This document shows positions 1 to 6,307 of a stretch of DNA of 6,307 nt, piece after piece (the stretch's first letter is position 1; every line of letters starts with the position of its first letter). Made by a program: the position numbers and the translations under genes. The DNA comes from Bacteroidales bacterium (GTDB lineage: Bacteria; Bacteroidota; Bacteroidia; Bacteroidales; JAADJA01): contig JAOZLR010000159.1 in assembly GCA_029934735.1 (NCBI GenBank), positions 1 to 6,307 of the forward strand, read 5' to 3'. The notes under the pieces were generated by a model. It did not search any database and was not told where the DNA came from. It saw nothing but the letters and a program-made list of their open reading frames with translations.

Positions 1-867
1 AATATCTTTCACAAAACAACTTATTTTTCCTGATGAAATATCTGATTTACTAACAAGCTTTTTACTAATTGGGATATCCTTACCAAAATCATTTCTTAAC
101 AGTAACGCATCTTCTTTTAACTCAGGATATTTGTAAATAACAGTCTCTTCCAGAATATCAAATTCATACATTTTTCCGGTTTTATAATACGGGTGCTCCG
201 GCTCCAGGGAGTATCCGATTTTTGTATTTTTGAATGTGCAGCTAATATTATCGTCGATACTTATCCCGTATTTTTCATAAAACTTTTTTCGAAGTAAAAA
301 CTCCATGCCCTTCTCATCTTTAATTACAAAAAATTGATACTTGTCCGAATATCGCTTTATTCGTGTGACTTTGAAATGATATTTTCCGTCAGGAATAAAA
401 CCCGTATAATCTGCTTTCGGTAAATTGGCCGGGATAATAAATGGTTTACCTTTTTTAATGTTAATAACTTTACACTTCACTACATCACCGACACCTATCT
501 CATCAGAAATATCTTCCTTTGGAATCATTATTTCATTTCCCAGAGCATCATGAACCATTGCGCTCTCAAAAGCCTCTAAATCCTCATTTTGTATTGTGAA
601 GCCTGATATTGTAAAATCATAAATATAGTTAAGTCTGTAAAACGGATGTTCTGGTTCAATAAATATCCTTCCATTACAATTTATCTTATCAATGTGGCAG
701 ATTATTGTTTCTCCTGATTTTAATTCATATTTCTTAAACCATTGTGTTTTCAGCAGATGCTTCACACCGTTGGGATCGGCAAGCTTAAAAAACTCCTCGC
801 CATCAACACCTTCCACTATTCCTAAAATTAAAAACGGATAATATTTACCTTCCCTAATATTTATCAT
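1..867 (-). CDS. Repeat-module (OB-fold/S1-like?) protein of unknown function, 3' end cut by window edge
   Basis: Seen: the minus strand is open from an ATG at 867-865 through base 1, giving 289 codons with no stop, so the C-terminus lies outside the window. A TGA at 866-864 is out of frame, and an in-frame stop lies just upstream, so this ATG is the first possible start. The protein is charged and beta-rich, with no signal peptide or membrane segment, so it is probably cytoplasmic. It is internally repetitive. Residues about 7-85 (GKYY..., ending IEPEHPFY near 70-77) match residues about 161-238 (GKYH..., ending LEPEHPYY near 221-228). A more divergent module follows each copy (about 80-148, with GDVVKCKV; and about 231-289). 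The alternating strands and the G-x-x-(I/V)-x-C-x-(V/I) pattern suggest OB-fold or S1-like nucleic-acid-binding units. That is inference; I do not recognise a named family. The gene starts 11 bp after relA with no promoter seen between them, so it is probably cotranscribed and translationally coupled. Confidence 0.8.
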   Translation of the reverse strand, partial: MINIREGKYYPFLILGIVEGVDGEEFFKLADPNGVKHLLKTQWFKKYELKSGETIICHIDKINCNGRIFIEPEHPFYRLNYIYDFTISGFTIQNEDLEAFESAMVHDALGNEIMIPKEDISDEIGVGDVVKCKVINIKKGKPFIIPANLPKADYTGFIPDGKYHFKVTRIKRYSDKYQFFVIKDEKGMEFLLRKKFYEKYGISIDDNISCTFKNTKIGYSLEPEHPYYKTGKMYEFDILEETVIYKYPELKEDALLLRNDFGKDIPISKKLVSKSDISSGKISCFVKDI

Positions 868-878
868 ATTTTCACATT

Positions 879-3080
879 CTATTCATTCTCCTCTGCCAGG
901 CTACTCAATCTTATTGCTTTCTTCACCCCGTTTACTTTTAAAATCTTATGAATCAAAGCATTCAAATGCCCAATATCTCTAACCCGGAGTTTAAATCTGC
1001 CATCAAAATTACTTTCACCTCTTGACTCAATATTCACTGATACCATATTTACTTTCAGGTCATTAGAGATAATCTGTGTTATATGACTCAAAATACCCAT
1101 TCTATCTTCGCCTGTAACCCGGAGAGTAGTAAGATATGTTTTGTTTTCATCTGATTTACGCCATTTCACATCAATAATTCTGTAATTGTATTTTGACTGT
1201 AACTGAGCTGCATTAGGGCAATTTTTACGGTGGATTGTTATCCCCTTTCCAACAGTAATAAACCCAAAGACAGCATCTCCTGAAATCGGATTACAGCATT
1301 TGGCAAGTTCATAGTTCAGATTACCAATATCATCGCCAATAACCATTGAATCAGCCTCATTGGTCACAACAGGTCTAATACCCTTTTGCTCCTTTTCAGG
1401 TTCCTGCGGTTGCTCCTCAGTATTATCCTCCTCAAGAGTTTTTTTAATATCAGAAATATCAATTTTCTCAATTGCTATCAAATAGTAGAGATCTATTGAA
1501 GATTTAAGTTCATAATGTTTAATAAGCTTGTCGATAACAGAATCGGTAAACCCTATTTTTCTATTTCTCAATTTTCTACGTAAAATTTCTTTACCCAATT
1601 CCGCTTCCTGATATTTTTCCTCTTTTAAGGAGCGTTTTATTTTAGCTTTTGCCTTATTAGTAACCACAAAGTTAAGCCAGTCGAGTTTTGGCTGCTGAGT
1701 CTTAGAAGTAATAATTTCAACCTTGTCTCCATTTTGTAATTCGTATCTAATCGGAACAATCCTATTGTTAACCTTAGCTCCACTGCACATATCTCCGACA
1801 CTTGTATGAATATCATAGGCAAAATCAAGCACTGTTGCTCCAGCGGGCAATTTCTTCAGGTCACCTTCCGGAGTAAAGACAAATATTTTATTCTGGTAAA
1901 GTTCAATTTTTGCCAAACCAGCTTTATCAAGTGTTTTTTGAGAAGGATTATCAATAACCGACCTGATAGTATTCATCCACTCCTCCTGTTCTTTTTTCTC
2001 ACCACCCTCTTTGTAACGCCAGTGAGCAGCAAGCCCTTGTTCAGCAACTTCGTCCATTCTCTTTGAACGAATCTGCACTTCAATCCATTTCCCATTTGGC
2101 CCCATAACAGTAGTATGCAATGATTCATATCCACTGGCTTTTGGAGTTGTTATCCAATCACGCAGGCGTTTGGGATTTGGCTGATAACTATTGGTCACAA
2201 TAGAATAAACCTTCCAACAATCTGACTTCTCATTCTTTTTGTTAGTATCAATAATAACCCTTACAGCAAAAAGATCATACACCTGATCAAAAGTCACATT
2301 CTGCTTTTTCATCTTTTTCCAGATGGAGTGAATAGACTTAGGTCTTCCTTTAATATCAATTTCAAAACCATGTTTTATCAACTCCTTTTCTAAAGGATTA
2401 ATAAAATCCTCAATATAAACAAGTTGTTTTTTCTTTGATTCACGAATTTTCATTGCAATTGAAGAATAAATATCGGGATTCGTGTTCTTAAGCCACAGCC
2501 CCTCCAGTTCAGCCTTAATATGGTATAAACCAAGCCTGTGCGCAATAGGAATATAAATATGATTAACTTCGTTTATATACCTGTTTTTTTTTGCTTCAGA
2601 CAATTGCTCAAAATCACGCATATCATACAACCTGTGCGCCAGTTTAATAAGAATAACCCTTATATCTTTAACAAGTGAAAGATATAACTCTCTGAAATTA
2701 TTTGAATGGATCGAAATCTTTTCAGTTTGGATTAGGGACAATCTTGTATATCCTTCAACAATAACAGCTATCTCATCCCCAAACCTGTCCCTGATGGTTT
2801 TCACAGTTACATTTTCTCCATCAACAACATTATGAAGCAAAGAACAGATCACAGTAGTAGTCCCAAGGTTTAGCTCCTGCAAAGCAATTTTTGCAACTTC
2901 TATTGAGTGATAAAGGTACTCCTCTCCTGTTTCCTCCCAGTTCTGTTTATGATAGTCGAGAACAAGCATAAAAGCATCACGCAATTTAGGAAGCTCCCTC
3001 TTTTTCAGGAAGGGTCTGCAAAGGCGCAGCATCTCCGAATAATTTGATCTTATCTTCCTATTTGTTTCAGATTGTGACAT
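879..3080 (-). CDS. relA: RelA-type (p)ppGpp synthetase, RelA/SpoT family, with degenerate hydrolase domain
   Basis: This enzyme makes the stringent-response alarmone (p)ppGpp from ATP and GDP/GTP, normally when uncharged tRNA sits on the ribosome. Its 733 residues match the family length and order: HD domain (about 40-155), synthetase (about 240-355), TGS (about 398-458), helical region, acidic linker (about 550-567), zinc-finger-like motif with CC at 595-596 and C621, and ACT (about 650-726). Synthetase hallmarks are present: GRPKS 245-249, D269 in YDLFAVR, RLRD 305-308, GYESLH 317-322, E334 in IEVQIR, and AAHW 351-354. The hydrolase site is broken. H58 and H83 remain, but the HD aspartate is N84, the following VVED is VVDG, and the KLADRLHNMR region reads KLAHRLYDMR (H149, D153). 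By family knowledge this should abolish Mn-dependent ppGpp hydrolysis, so a separate SpoT-like hydrolase is expected elsewhere in the genome. The start is supported by a consensus promoter 18 bp upstream. The gene ends in TAG. Confidence 0.95.
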   Translation of the reverse strand: MSQSETNRKIRSNYSEMLRLCRPFLKKRELPKLRDAFMLVLDYHKQNWEETGEEYLYHSIEVAKIALQELNLGTTTVICSLLHNVVDGENVTVKTIRDRFGDEIAVIVEGYTRLSLIQTEKISIHSNNFRELYLSLVKDIRVILIKLAHRLYDMRDFEQLSEAKKNRYINEVNHIYIPIAHRLGLYHIKAELEGLWLKNTNPDIYSSIAMKIRESKKKQLVYIEDFINPLEKELIKHGFEIDIKGRPKSIHSIWKKMKKQNVTFDQVYDLFAVRVIIDTNKKNEKSDCWKVYSIVTNSYQPNPKRLRDWITTPKASGYESLHTTVMGPNGKWIEVQIRSKRMDEVAEQGLAAHWRYKEGGEKKEQEEWMNTIRSVIDNPSQKTLDKAGLAKIELYQNKIFVFTPEGDLKKLPAGATVLDFAYDIHTSVGDMCSGAKVNNRIVPIRYELQNGDKVEIITSKTQQPKLDWLNFVVTNKAKAKIKRSLKEEKYQEAELGKEILRRKLRNRKIGFTDSVIDKLIKHYELKSSIDLYYLIAIEKIDISDIKKTLEEDNTEEQPQEPEKEQKGIRPVVTNEADSMVIGDDIGNLNYELAKCCNPISGDAVFGFITVGKGITIHRKNCPNAAQLQSKYNYRIIDVKWRKSDENKTYLTTLRVTGEDRMGILSHITQIISNDLKVNMVSVNIESRGESNFDGRFKLRVRDIGHLNALIHKILKVNGVKKAIRLSSLAEENE

Positions 3081-3098
3081 CTATAATTCTTTCGGGTG

Positions 3099-3128
3099 CA
3101 AAAATAAATCATTTATAATGTAAACAAA
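3099..3128 (-). promoter_or_regulatory. Predicted Bacteroidota-type promoter for relA
   Basis: On the minus strand a TTTG (3128-3125) is followed after 18 bp by TATTTTTG (3106-3099). The latter fits the Bacteroidota -7 consensus TAnnTTTG at every fixed position, and the spacing is close to the usual 19-21 bp (19 bp if the -33 box is counted as TTG). The box ends 18 bp before the relA ATG, so the transcript leader should be only about a dozen bases. No Shine-Dalgarno sequence is present, as is common in this phylum. Confidence 0.65.
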
Positions 3129-3219
3129 TAATTTTACAGAAAAGTATTATTTACAGAATTATTAATTTTTGTGTATTTGAAATCATATAGGATAAAGGTA
3201 ATTATTATAATGCTATAAC

Positions 3220-3249
3220 TTGTATTTTAACAAACCTATATTACATTTG
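3220..3249 (+). promoter_or_regulatory. Predicted Bacteroidota-type promoter for the O-acetylation cassette
   Basis: TTG at 3220-3222, a 19-bp spacer and TACATTTG at 3242-3249 match the Bacteroidota primary sigma consensus (TTG/TTTG, 19-21 bp, TAnnTTTG) at all fixed positions. The box ends 20 bp before the ATG at 3270, so the leader is very short. It points away from the relA promoter. The two promoters are about 90 bp apart, so they could share a regulator, but I see no convincing operator between them. Confidence 0.65.
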
Positions 3250-3269
3250 TAGGCTTGTAAAATGATCTT

Positions 3270-3497
3270 ATGCTTTTCAATACAATAGAGTATGTCGTTT
3301 TTCTTCCAATAGTAATTATTCTGTATTATTTAATTCCTAATAAATATAGATGGATATTCCTGTTGGCTGCAAGCTATTACTTCTATATGAGTTGGAAAGT
3401 TGAATATCTCTTTCTGATAATTTTTTCAACCTTGGTGGATTATATTGCAGGAAGAAAGATGGGAAACCTTCCCGACAAAAAATCACGACGCCCCTAG
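3270..3497 (+). CDS. N-terminal fragment of MBOAT O-acyltransferase (75 aa)
   Basis: This is the amino-terminal piece of the split acyltransferase. It has about three hydrophobic segments: residues about 6-22, 28-44 and 46-62. The family-typical stretch LLAASYYFYMSW (31-42) is followed by FSTLVDYIAGRKMG, and then a basic loop (KKSRRP) just before the TAG. It starts at the ATG 20 bp after a consensus -7 box. An earlier ATG at 3262 is in another frame and stops after eight codons. Alone the piece lacks both conserved histidine motifs, so it could act only together with the downstream piece. Confidence 0.7.
   Translation: MLFNTIEYVVFLPIVIILYYLIPNKYRWIFLLAASYYFYMSWKVEYLFLIIFSTLVDYIAGRKMGNLPDKKSRRP
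3495..3497 (+). other. In-frame TAG (amber) inside the MBOAT gene
   Basis: The reading frame is CCC TAG CTT ATT ATG. The frame before and after is the same (3504 minus 3270 is 234, or 78 codons), and homology resumes at once with SLITNLGLLFAFKYFNF. The next possible start, ATG 3504, is 6 bp away, a spacing that would allow reinitiation by terminating ribosomes. Confidence 0.9.
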
Positions 3498-3503
3498 CTT
3501 ATT

Positions 3504-4685
3504 ATGAGTCTGATTACTAACCTCGGTCTGCTTTTTGCTTTTAAATATTTCAATTTTGCTGCAGGGAACCTTAATTTGCTTTTCCAAAAATTCAACATTT
3601 TATACCAACTCCCGGCTATGAAAGTGTTGCTTCCCGTTGGAATATCCTTTTATACATTTCAGACTTTAAGCTATACAATTGATGTGTATTATGGAAGACA
3701 AAAGCCGGAAAAGCACTTGGGGTATTTCGCATTATATGTTTCTTACTTTCCCCAACTTGTGGCAGGGCCTATTGAAAGATTTTCGAGATTAACTCCACAA
3801 CTTAAAGCAAAACATACATTTACCTACTCAAATATTGCTAACGGATTGAGACTTATACTTTATGGACTTTTTATAAAAATGATAATAGCCGATAACCTGT
3901 CAGGCCTTGTTGACACGGTTTATACCTCTCCTGAGAAATTTGACAGCCTGAGCATCCTTAAGGTTATGTTCTTTTATTCATTTCAGATATACAGCGATTT
4001 TTACGGTTATTCCCTGATTGCTATAGGAAGCGCTCTGCTTATGGGTGTCAGGATTATGGATAACTTTAACACTCCCTACCTTGCAAAAAACATTTCTGAA
4101 TTCTGGCAAAGGTGGCACATCTCTTTATCCACCTGGTTTCGCGATTACCTTTATTACCCAATAGGAGGAAACAGGACTACAAAAGAAAGATGGGTAATTA
4201 ATATTATGGTGGTTTTTGTTGTGAGCGGGTTCTGGCACGGAGCAAACTGGACTTTCATAATCTGGGGTTCATTGTTTGGAGCTATATATTTAATTGAAAA
4301 AGAAATAAATAAAAAATTCAATCTGATTAAAGAATACAAACCCTATTCATTTGGGCATGTATTCTTAGCTTTTAAAACTTTTATTCTTGTAACGTTGATT
4401 TGGGTGTTTTTCAGGAGTCAAAGCTTTGACGATGCGATAAATATGTTTACTTTGTTGTTAAGAAACACCGGACAGGAAACCATAGCATTGAATATTCCCG
4501 GCACTACTTGGATGTTTTTAGCATTATTTATCATTAGTGACATTTTTCTCTATAATAATCGGTTTGACAAGGCTGTTGGATGTTTTCCAATGACGGCCCG
4601 CTGGATGACATATAGCATTTTGATATTCGCTATTATAGTTTTTGCAAGTGTGGAAAATTTCCCGTTCATATATTTTCAGTTCTAG
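3504..4685 (+). CDS. MBOAT family O-acyltransferase, AlgI-like (main part, 393 aa)
   Basis: This is a polytopic inner-membrane protein carrying the catalytic core of the acyltransferase. It shows LLPVGISFYTFQTLSYTID (residues 42-60), a PQLVAGPIERF stretch (83-93), the WHISLSTWFRDYLYYP block with H205, and SGFWHGANW (241-249) with H245. In full-gene numbering H245 becomes residue 323. This aligns with the essential histidine of AlgI (His322 in Pseudomonas aeruginosa, from memory), so the active site looks intact. The C-terminus NFPFIYFQF is common in Bacteroidota members. The expected role is transfer of acetyl from a cytoplasmic donor to a periplasmic or membrane-anchored partner that acylates a polysaccharide. 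The partner is probably the SGNH-like protein encoded 3 bp downstream. This ATG begins after the amber codon, so the first three membrane segments are missing from this product. No polysaccharide synthesis genes lie in the window, so the acceptor glycan is unknown. Confidence 0.85.
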   Translation: MSLITNLGLLFAFKYFNFAAGNLNLLFQKFNILYQLPAMKVLLPVGISFYTFQTLSYTIDVYYGRQKPEKHLGYFALYVSYFPQLVAGPIERFSRLTPQLKAKHTFTYSNIANGLRLILYGLFIKMIIADNLSGLVDTVYTSPEKFDSLSILKVMFFYSFQIYSDFYGYSLIAIGSALLMGVRIMDNFNTPYLAKNISEFWQRWHISLSTWFRDYLYYPIGGNRTTKERWVINIMVVFVVSGFWHGANWTFIIWGSLFGAIYLIEKEINKKFNLIKEYKPYSFGHVFLAFKTFILVTLIWVFFRSQSFDDAINMFTLLLRNTGQETIALNIPGTTWMFLALFIISDIFLYNNRFDKAVGCFPMTARWMTYSILIFAIIVFASVENFPFIYFQF

Positions 4686-4688
4686 CGT

Positions 4689-6191
4689 ATGGATATAGCA
4701 AAGAAAATTATATCAAGGATTTTTCTCTTAACCATCATATTTATTATGATGAACTTTATCTATGAAAAATGGTTTTACGAAAACGACCTCCAAAAATATT
4801 CTGATATAATAAATTTAGTACGCGATGTTCCCTGTAATGCTGATGTAATATATATCGGAGAATCTTCGAATATATCTTCCCGTGGTGATGATCTTGACAA
4901 GCGCCCGATAAGTGCTTTCATCTCTGACTACTATCCAAGTCTTAATATCTACGACATTACTAAACCTGCCGCCCACGCAAACATTTATGAAGTATTACTT
5001 TCGCAAATTCCTGACTGCTCAAAAGTCAAAACCGTTATAGTCACCCTGAACCTGAGATCATTCAATGCAACATGGATACACTCAAAACTTGAGACATCTC
5101 TTCAAAAAAGTACTGTTTTGTTGCAACCATACCCACCACTATTTAACCGTTTTTTGCTATCCTTTAAAGCTTATGACATTAAAACAAAAGATGAAAGAAC
5201 AATGCAGGTTAGAAAACAATGGAGAGAAGACAAGTTCAAATTGCCTTTCAATTTCAGGTTCACAAATGTTATAGAATGGGATACAGGGTTAGCTCATAAA
5301 GGTATAAGAAATAAAAATGGTACGAAAAATTATAAGCTAACCCAATTAGCTTGTCATTACATAAAAGGGTATGCTTTTCAGATAGATACCATAACAAACC
5401 CAAGGATTAAAGATTTTGACGACATTATTAAAATGGCAAAGGAAAAGGGATGGAATTTGGTTTTTAATCTAATGTCAGAAAATACTGAAAAGGCAAAAGA
5501 ACTTGTGGGCGACACTCTTATCTATTTTATTGAAGAAAACCGAAAACTACTAACTAATTACTTCTCGGAAAGAGGAGTAACAGTCGTTGATAATTTGAAT
5601 GATATAGAAACAGACCAATTTATTGATCAGAGCTGGACAACAGAACATTATGCAGAAAAAGGAAGAAAAATAATTGCCAGAAACGTTGCAGACTCTCTCA
5701 AAAAGTTTTACTCTAACAAATTTGTTGAACCGGATTACAAAAGAACCATACAATCAGTCTTTTTTAACAACTTTGATGATAACAATAATGTTTGGGCCGA
5801 AATGAAGACCTGCACTGATGAAAAATCTTTTTCTCCTCCAAACTCTTCAAAGACAGGAAAGGAAAATGACTATAGTGCTGCTTTTCAATACTCGCTTCAT
5901 TACATTGCCAACAGCAGAAAAAACAAAATAGATATCAGTTTTAAGGTCTTAATGAGCTCTGTGAATAATACAGCCTCACTTGTAATACAAGCTGATAAGA
6001 AAAATGATAAAACATACCGGAAAGTATTGAAACTGACAAGTCAAATTAAAAATATTGACAAATGGGAAGATTTTCAATATACATTTATTATTCCTGACAG
6101 CATAAAAAAAACTGATCTGCTAAAAGTATTTATTTATAACCCAACAAACCAATTAGTTTATATTGACGATTTCAGGCTCGAATTTAAATAA
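4689..6191 (+). CDS. Membrane-anchored SGNH-hydrolase-like protein with C-terminal carbohydrate-binding-like domain; probable O-acetyltransferase partner of MBOAT
   Basis: Seen: 500 residues. A hydrophobic stretch at about 8-24 is preceded by Lys and Arg (KK, R), fitting a signal anchor with the rest in the periplasm. An SGNH-like block I, VIYIGESSN (53-61, candidate nucleophile S59), is followed by VTLNLRSF with N121 in the place of the block III Asn. Near 317-330, TTEHYAEKGRKIIA resembles block V with H320. The usual acidic triad residue is not where expected: the position three before the His is Thr317, so D313 or E319 may substitute, or activity may be altered. Residues about 357-500 look like a beta-sandwich ending VYIDDFRLEF, typical of CBM4/9-like modules. 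SGNH plus carbohydrate-binding domain beside an MBOAT recalls AlgJ/AlgX in alginate acetylation, although AlgX has its catalytic residues in permuted order. The start is 3 bp after the MBOAT stop and in the same frame. It ends in tandem TAA TAA. The exact family is not recognised. Confidence 0.8.
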   Translation: MDIAKKIISRIFLLTIIFIMMNFIYEKWFYENDLQKYSDIINLVRDVPCNADVIYIGESSNISSRGDDLDKRPISAFISDYYPSLNIYDITKPAAHANIYEVLLSQIPDCSKVKTVIVTLNLRSFNATWIHSKLETSLQKSTVLLQPYPPLFNRFLLSFKAYDIKTKDERTMQVRKQWREDKFKLPFNFRFTNVIEWDTGLAHKGIRNKNGTKNYKLTQLACHYIKGYAFQIDTITNPRIKDFDDIIKMAKEKGWNLVFNLMSENTEKAKELVGDTLIYFIEENRKLLTNYFSERGVTVVDNLNDIETDQFIDQSWTTEHYAEKGRKIIARNVADSLKKFYSNKFVEPDYKRTIQSVFFNNFDDNNNVWAEMKTCTDEKSFSPPNSSKTGKENDYSAAFQYSLHYIANSRKNKIDISFKVLMSSVNNTASLVIQADKKNDKTYRKVLKLTSQIKNIDKWEDFQYTFIIPDSIKKTDLLKVFIYNPTNQLVYIDDFRLEFK

Positions 6192-6271
6192 TAAACCAGC
6201 TTTTCAACACAAAAACAACTCTCTATCATAGTGCAAATAATGTTCTTTTGTTTTATCAATAACCTTTCAGG

Positions 6272-6307
6272 ATGAAACAGTCCAGTACTGGCAAGGATGA
6301 ATATGTA
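6272..6307 (+). CDS. Possible first 12 codons of a further gene, cut by window edge
   Basis: An ATG at 6272 opens a frame (MKQSSTGKDEYV) that runs to the window end without a stop. A near-consensus -7 box (TTCTTTTG, 6243-6250; the second base differs) lies 21 bp ahead, but no clear -33 partner is seen. The length is far too short to identify a product. The minus-strand frames here are also open or end nearby, so the 3' end of a convergent gene cannot be excluded. Confidence 0.25.
   Translation, partial: MKQSSTGKDEYV

Larger units (their letters stand above)
3270..4685 (+). pseudogene. AlgI-like MBOAT O-acyltransferase gene interrupted by an in-frame amber codon
   Basis: Read as one frame, this stretch has 471 codons before its final TAG, matching the usual length (about 470-490) of AlgI-type membrane-bound O-acyltransferases. 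These move acyl groups, usually acetyl, across the inner membrane for modification of exported polysaccharides. The N-terminal half-motifs (LFN..E, LLAASYYFYMSW, FSTLVDYIAG) and the later core (LPVGISFYTFQTLSYTID, FPQLVAGPIERF) are both typical of the family and join without a gap. Only codon 76, TAG at 3495-3497, breaks the frame; there is no frameshift and no missing segment. A one-base change from TGG, TAT/TAC, TTG, TCG, CAG, AAG or GAG would create it. The simplest reading is a recent nonsense mutation or a sequence/assembly error, because both halves are otherwise well preserved. Restart at the ATG 6 bp later, or readthrough, would rescue some product. I call it a pseudogene provisionally; the two pieces are listed separately. 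Confidence 0.6.

Noticed and set aside
1637..2066. Short open frames at 1637-1828 (minus) and 1806-2066 (plus) inside relA
   Set aside because: They overlap the well-conserved relA coding region in other frames and have no family features.
3231..3238. Second possible relA -7 box (TAGGTTTG on the minus strand)
   Set aside because: It matches the consensus, but no TTG/TTTG is found at the right distance upstream and it would give an about 140-base leader; the box at 3099-3106 fits much better.
4154..4339. 61-residue minus-strand open frame
   Set aside because: It is antisense to the MBOAT catalytic core, with no independent support.
5065..5753. Short open frames at 5065-5274 (plus) and 5550-5753 (minus)
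   Set aside because: They lie within the SGNH-like gene in other frames and have no recognisable domain.
3270..6191. Genome-wide TAG reassignment as the explanation of the amber codons
   Set aside because: There is no in-frame TAG within relA, the SGNH-like gene or the repeat protein; a recoded genome should show several. Kept only as a low-probability test.
6282..6291. 10-bp perfect palindrome CCAGTACTGG
   Set aside because: There is no loop and no T-run after it, so it is not a terminator; it may lie within the start of the next gene. No convincing terminator was found in 6192-6307.

Overview
This AT-rich window most likely comes from a Bacteroidota chromosome (Bacteroidales/Marinilabiliales-like). 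The evidence is the RelA type, the FxYFQF-ending MBOAT acyltransferase, the lack of Shine-Dalgarno sequences, and two divergent promoters that match the Bacteroidota consensus (TTTG/TTG, about 19 bp, TAnnTTTG). It reads as an ordinary chromosomal segment. I see no tRNA, rRNA, IS element, CRISPR array or phage gene.

The minus-strand half (1-3080) holds a two-gene unit. A long RelA/SpoT-family (p)ppGpp enzyme (879-3080) has an intact-looking synthetase, TGS, zinc-finger-like and ACT region, but its HD hydrolase site has lost its metal-binding residues. It is therefore probably a synthetase-only RelA. Eleven bases after its stop comes a gene cut by the left edge (1-867). It encodes a protein built of repeated, probably OB-fold-like modules that I cannot assign to a named family.

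A 189-bp gap (3081-3269) carries back-to-back promoters. The plus-strand half (3270-6191) is a probable polysaccharide O-acetylation cassette. It encodes an AlgI-like MBOAT membrane acyltransferase, followed 3 bp later by a membrane-anchored SGNH-like protein with a C-terminal carbohydrate-binding-like beta domain. The MBOAT would pass acyl groups across the inner membrane, and the SGNH protein would place them on an exported glycan.

The main anomaly is in the MBOAT gene. An in-frame TAG at 3495-3497 splits an otherwise full-length (about 471-codon) gene into 75- and 393-residue pieces. The second piece, its own TAG at 4683-4685 and the SGNH gene are all in the same frame, so 3270-6191 is one reading frame interrupted only by two amber codons and closed by tandem TAA TAA. 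The simplest explanation is a nonsense mutation or sequence error. A coupled split protein or amber readthrough are testable alternatives. The last about 116 bp hold a spacer and perhaps the first 12 codons of another gene.
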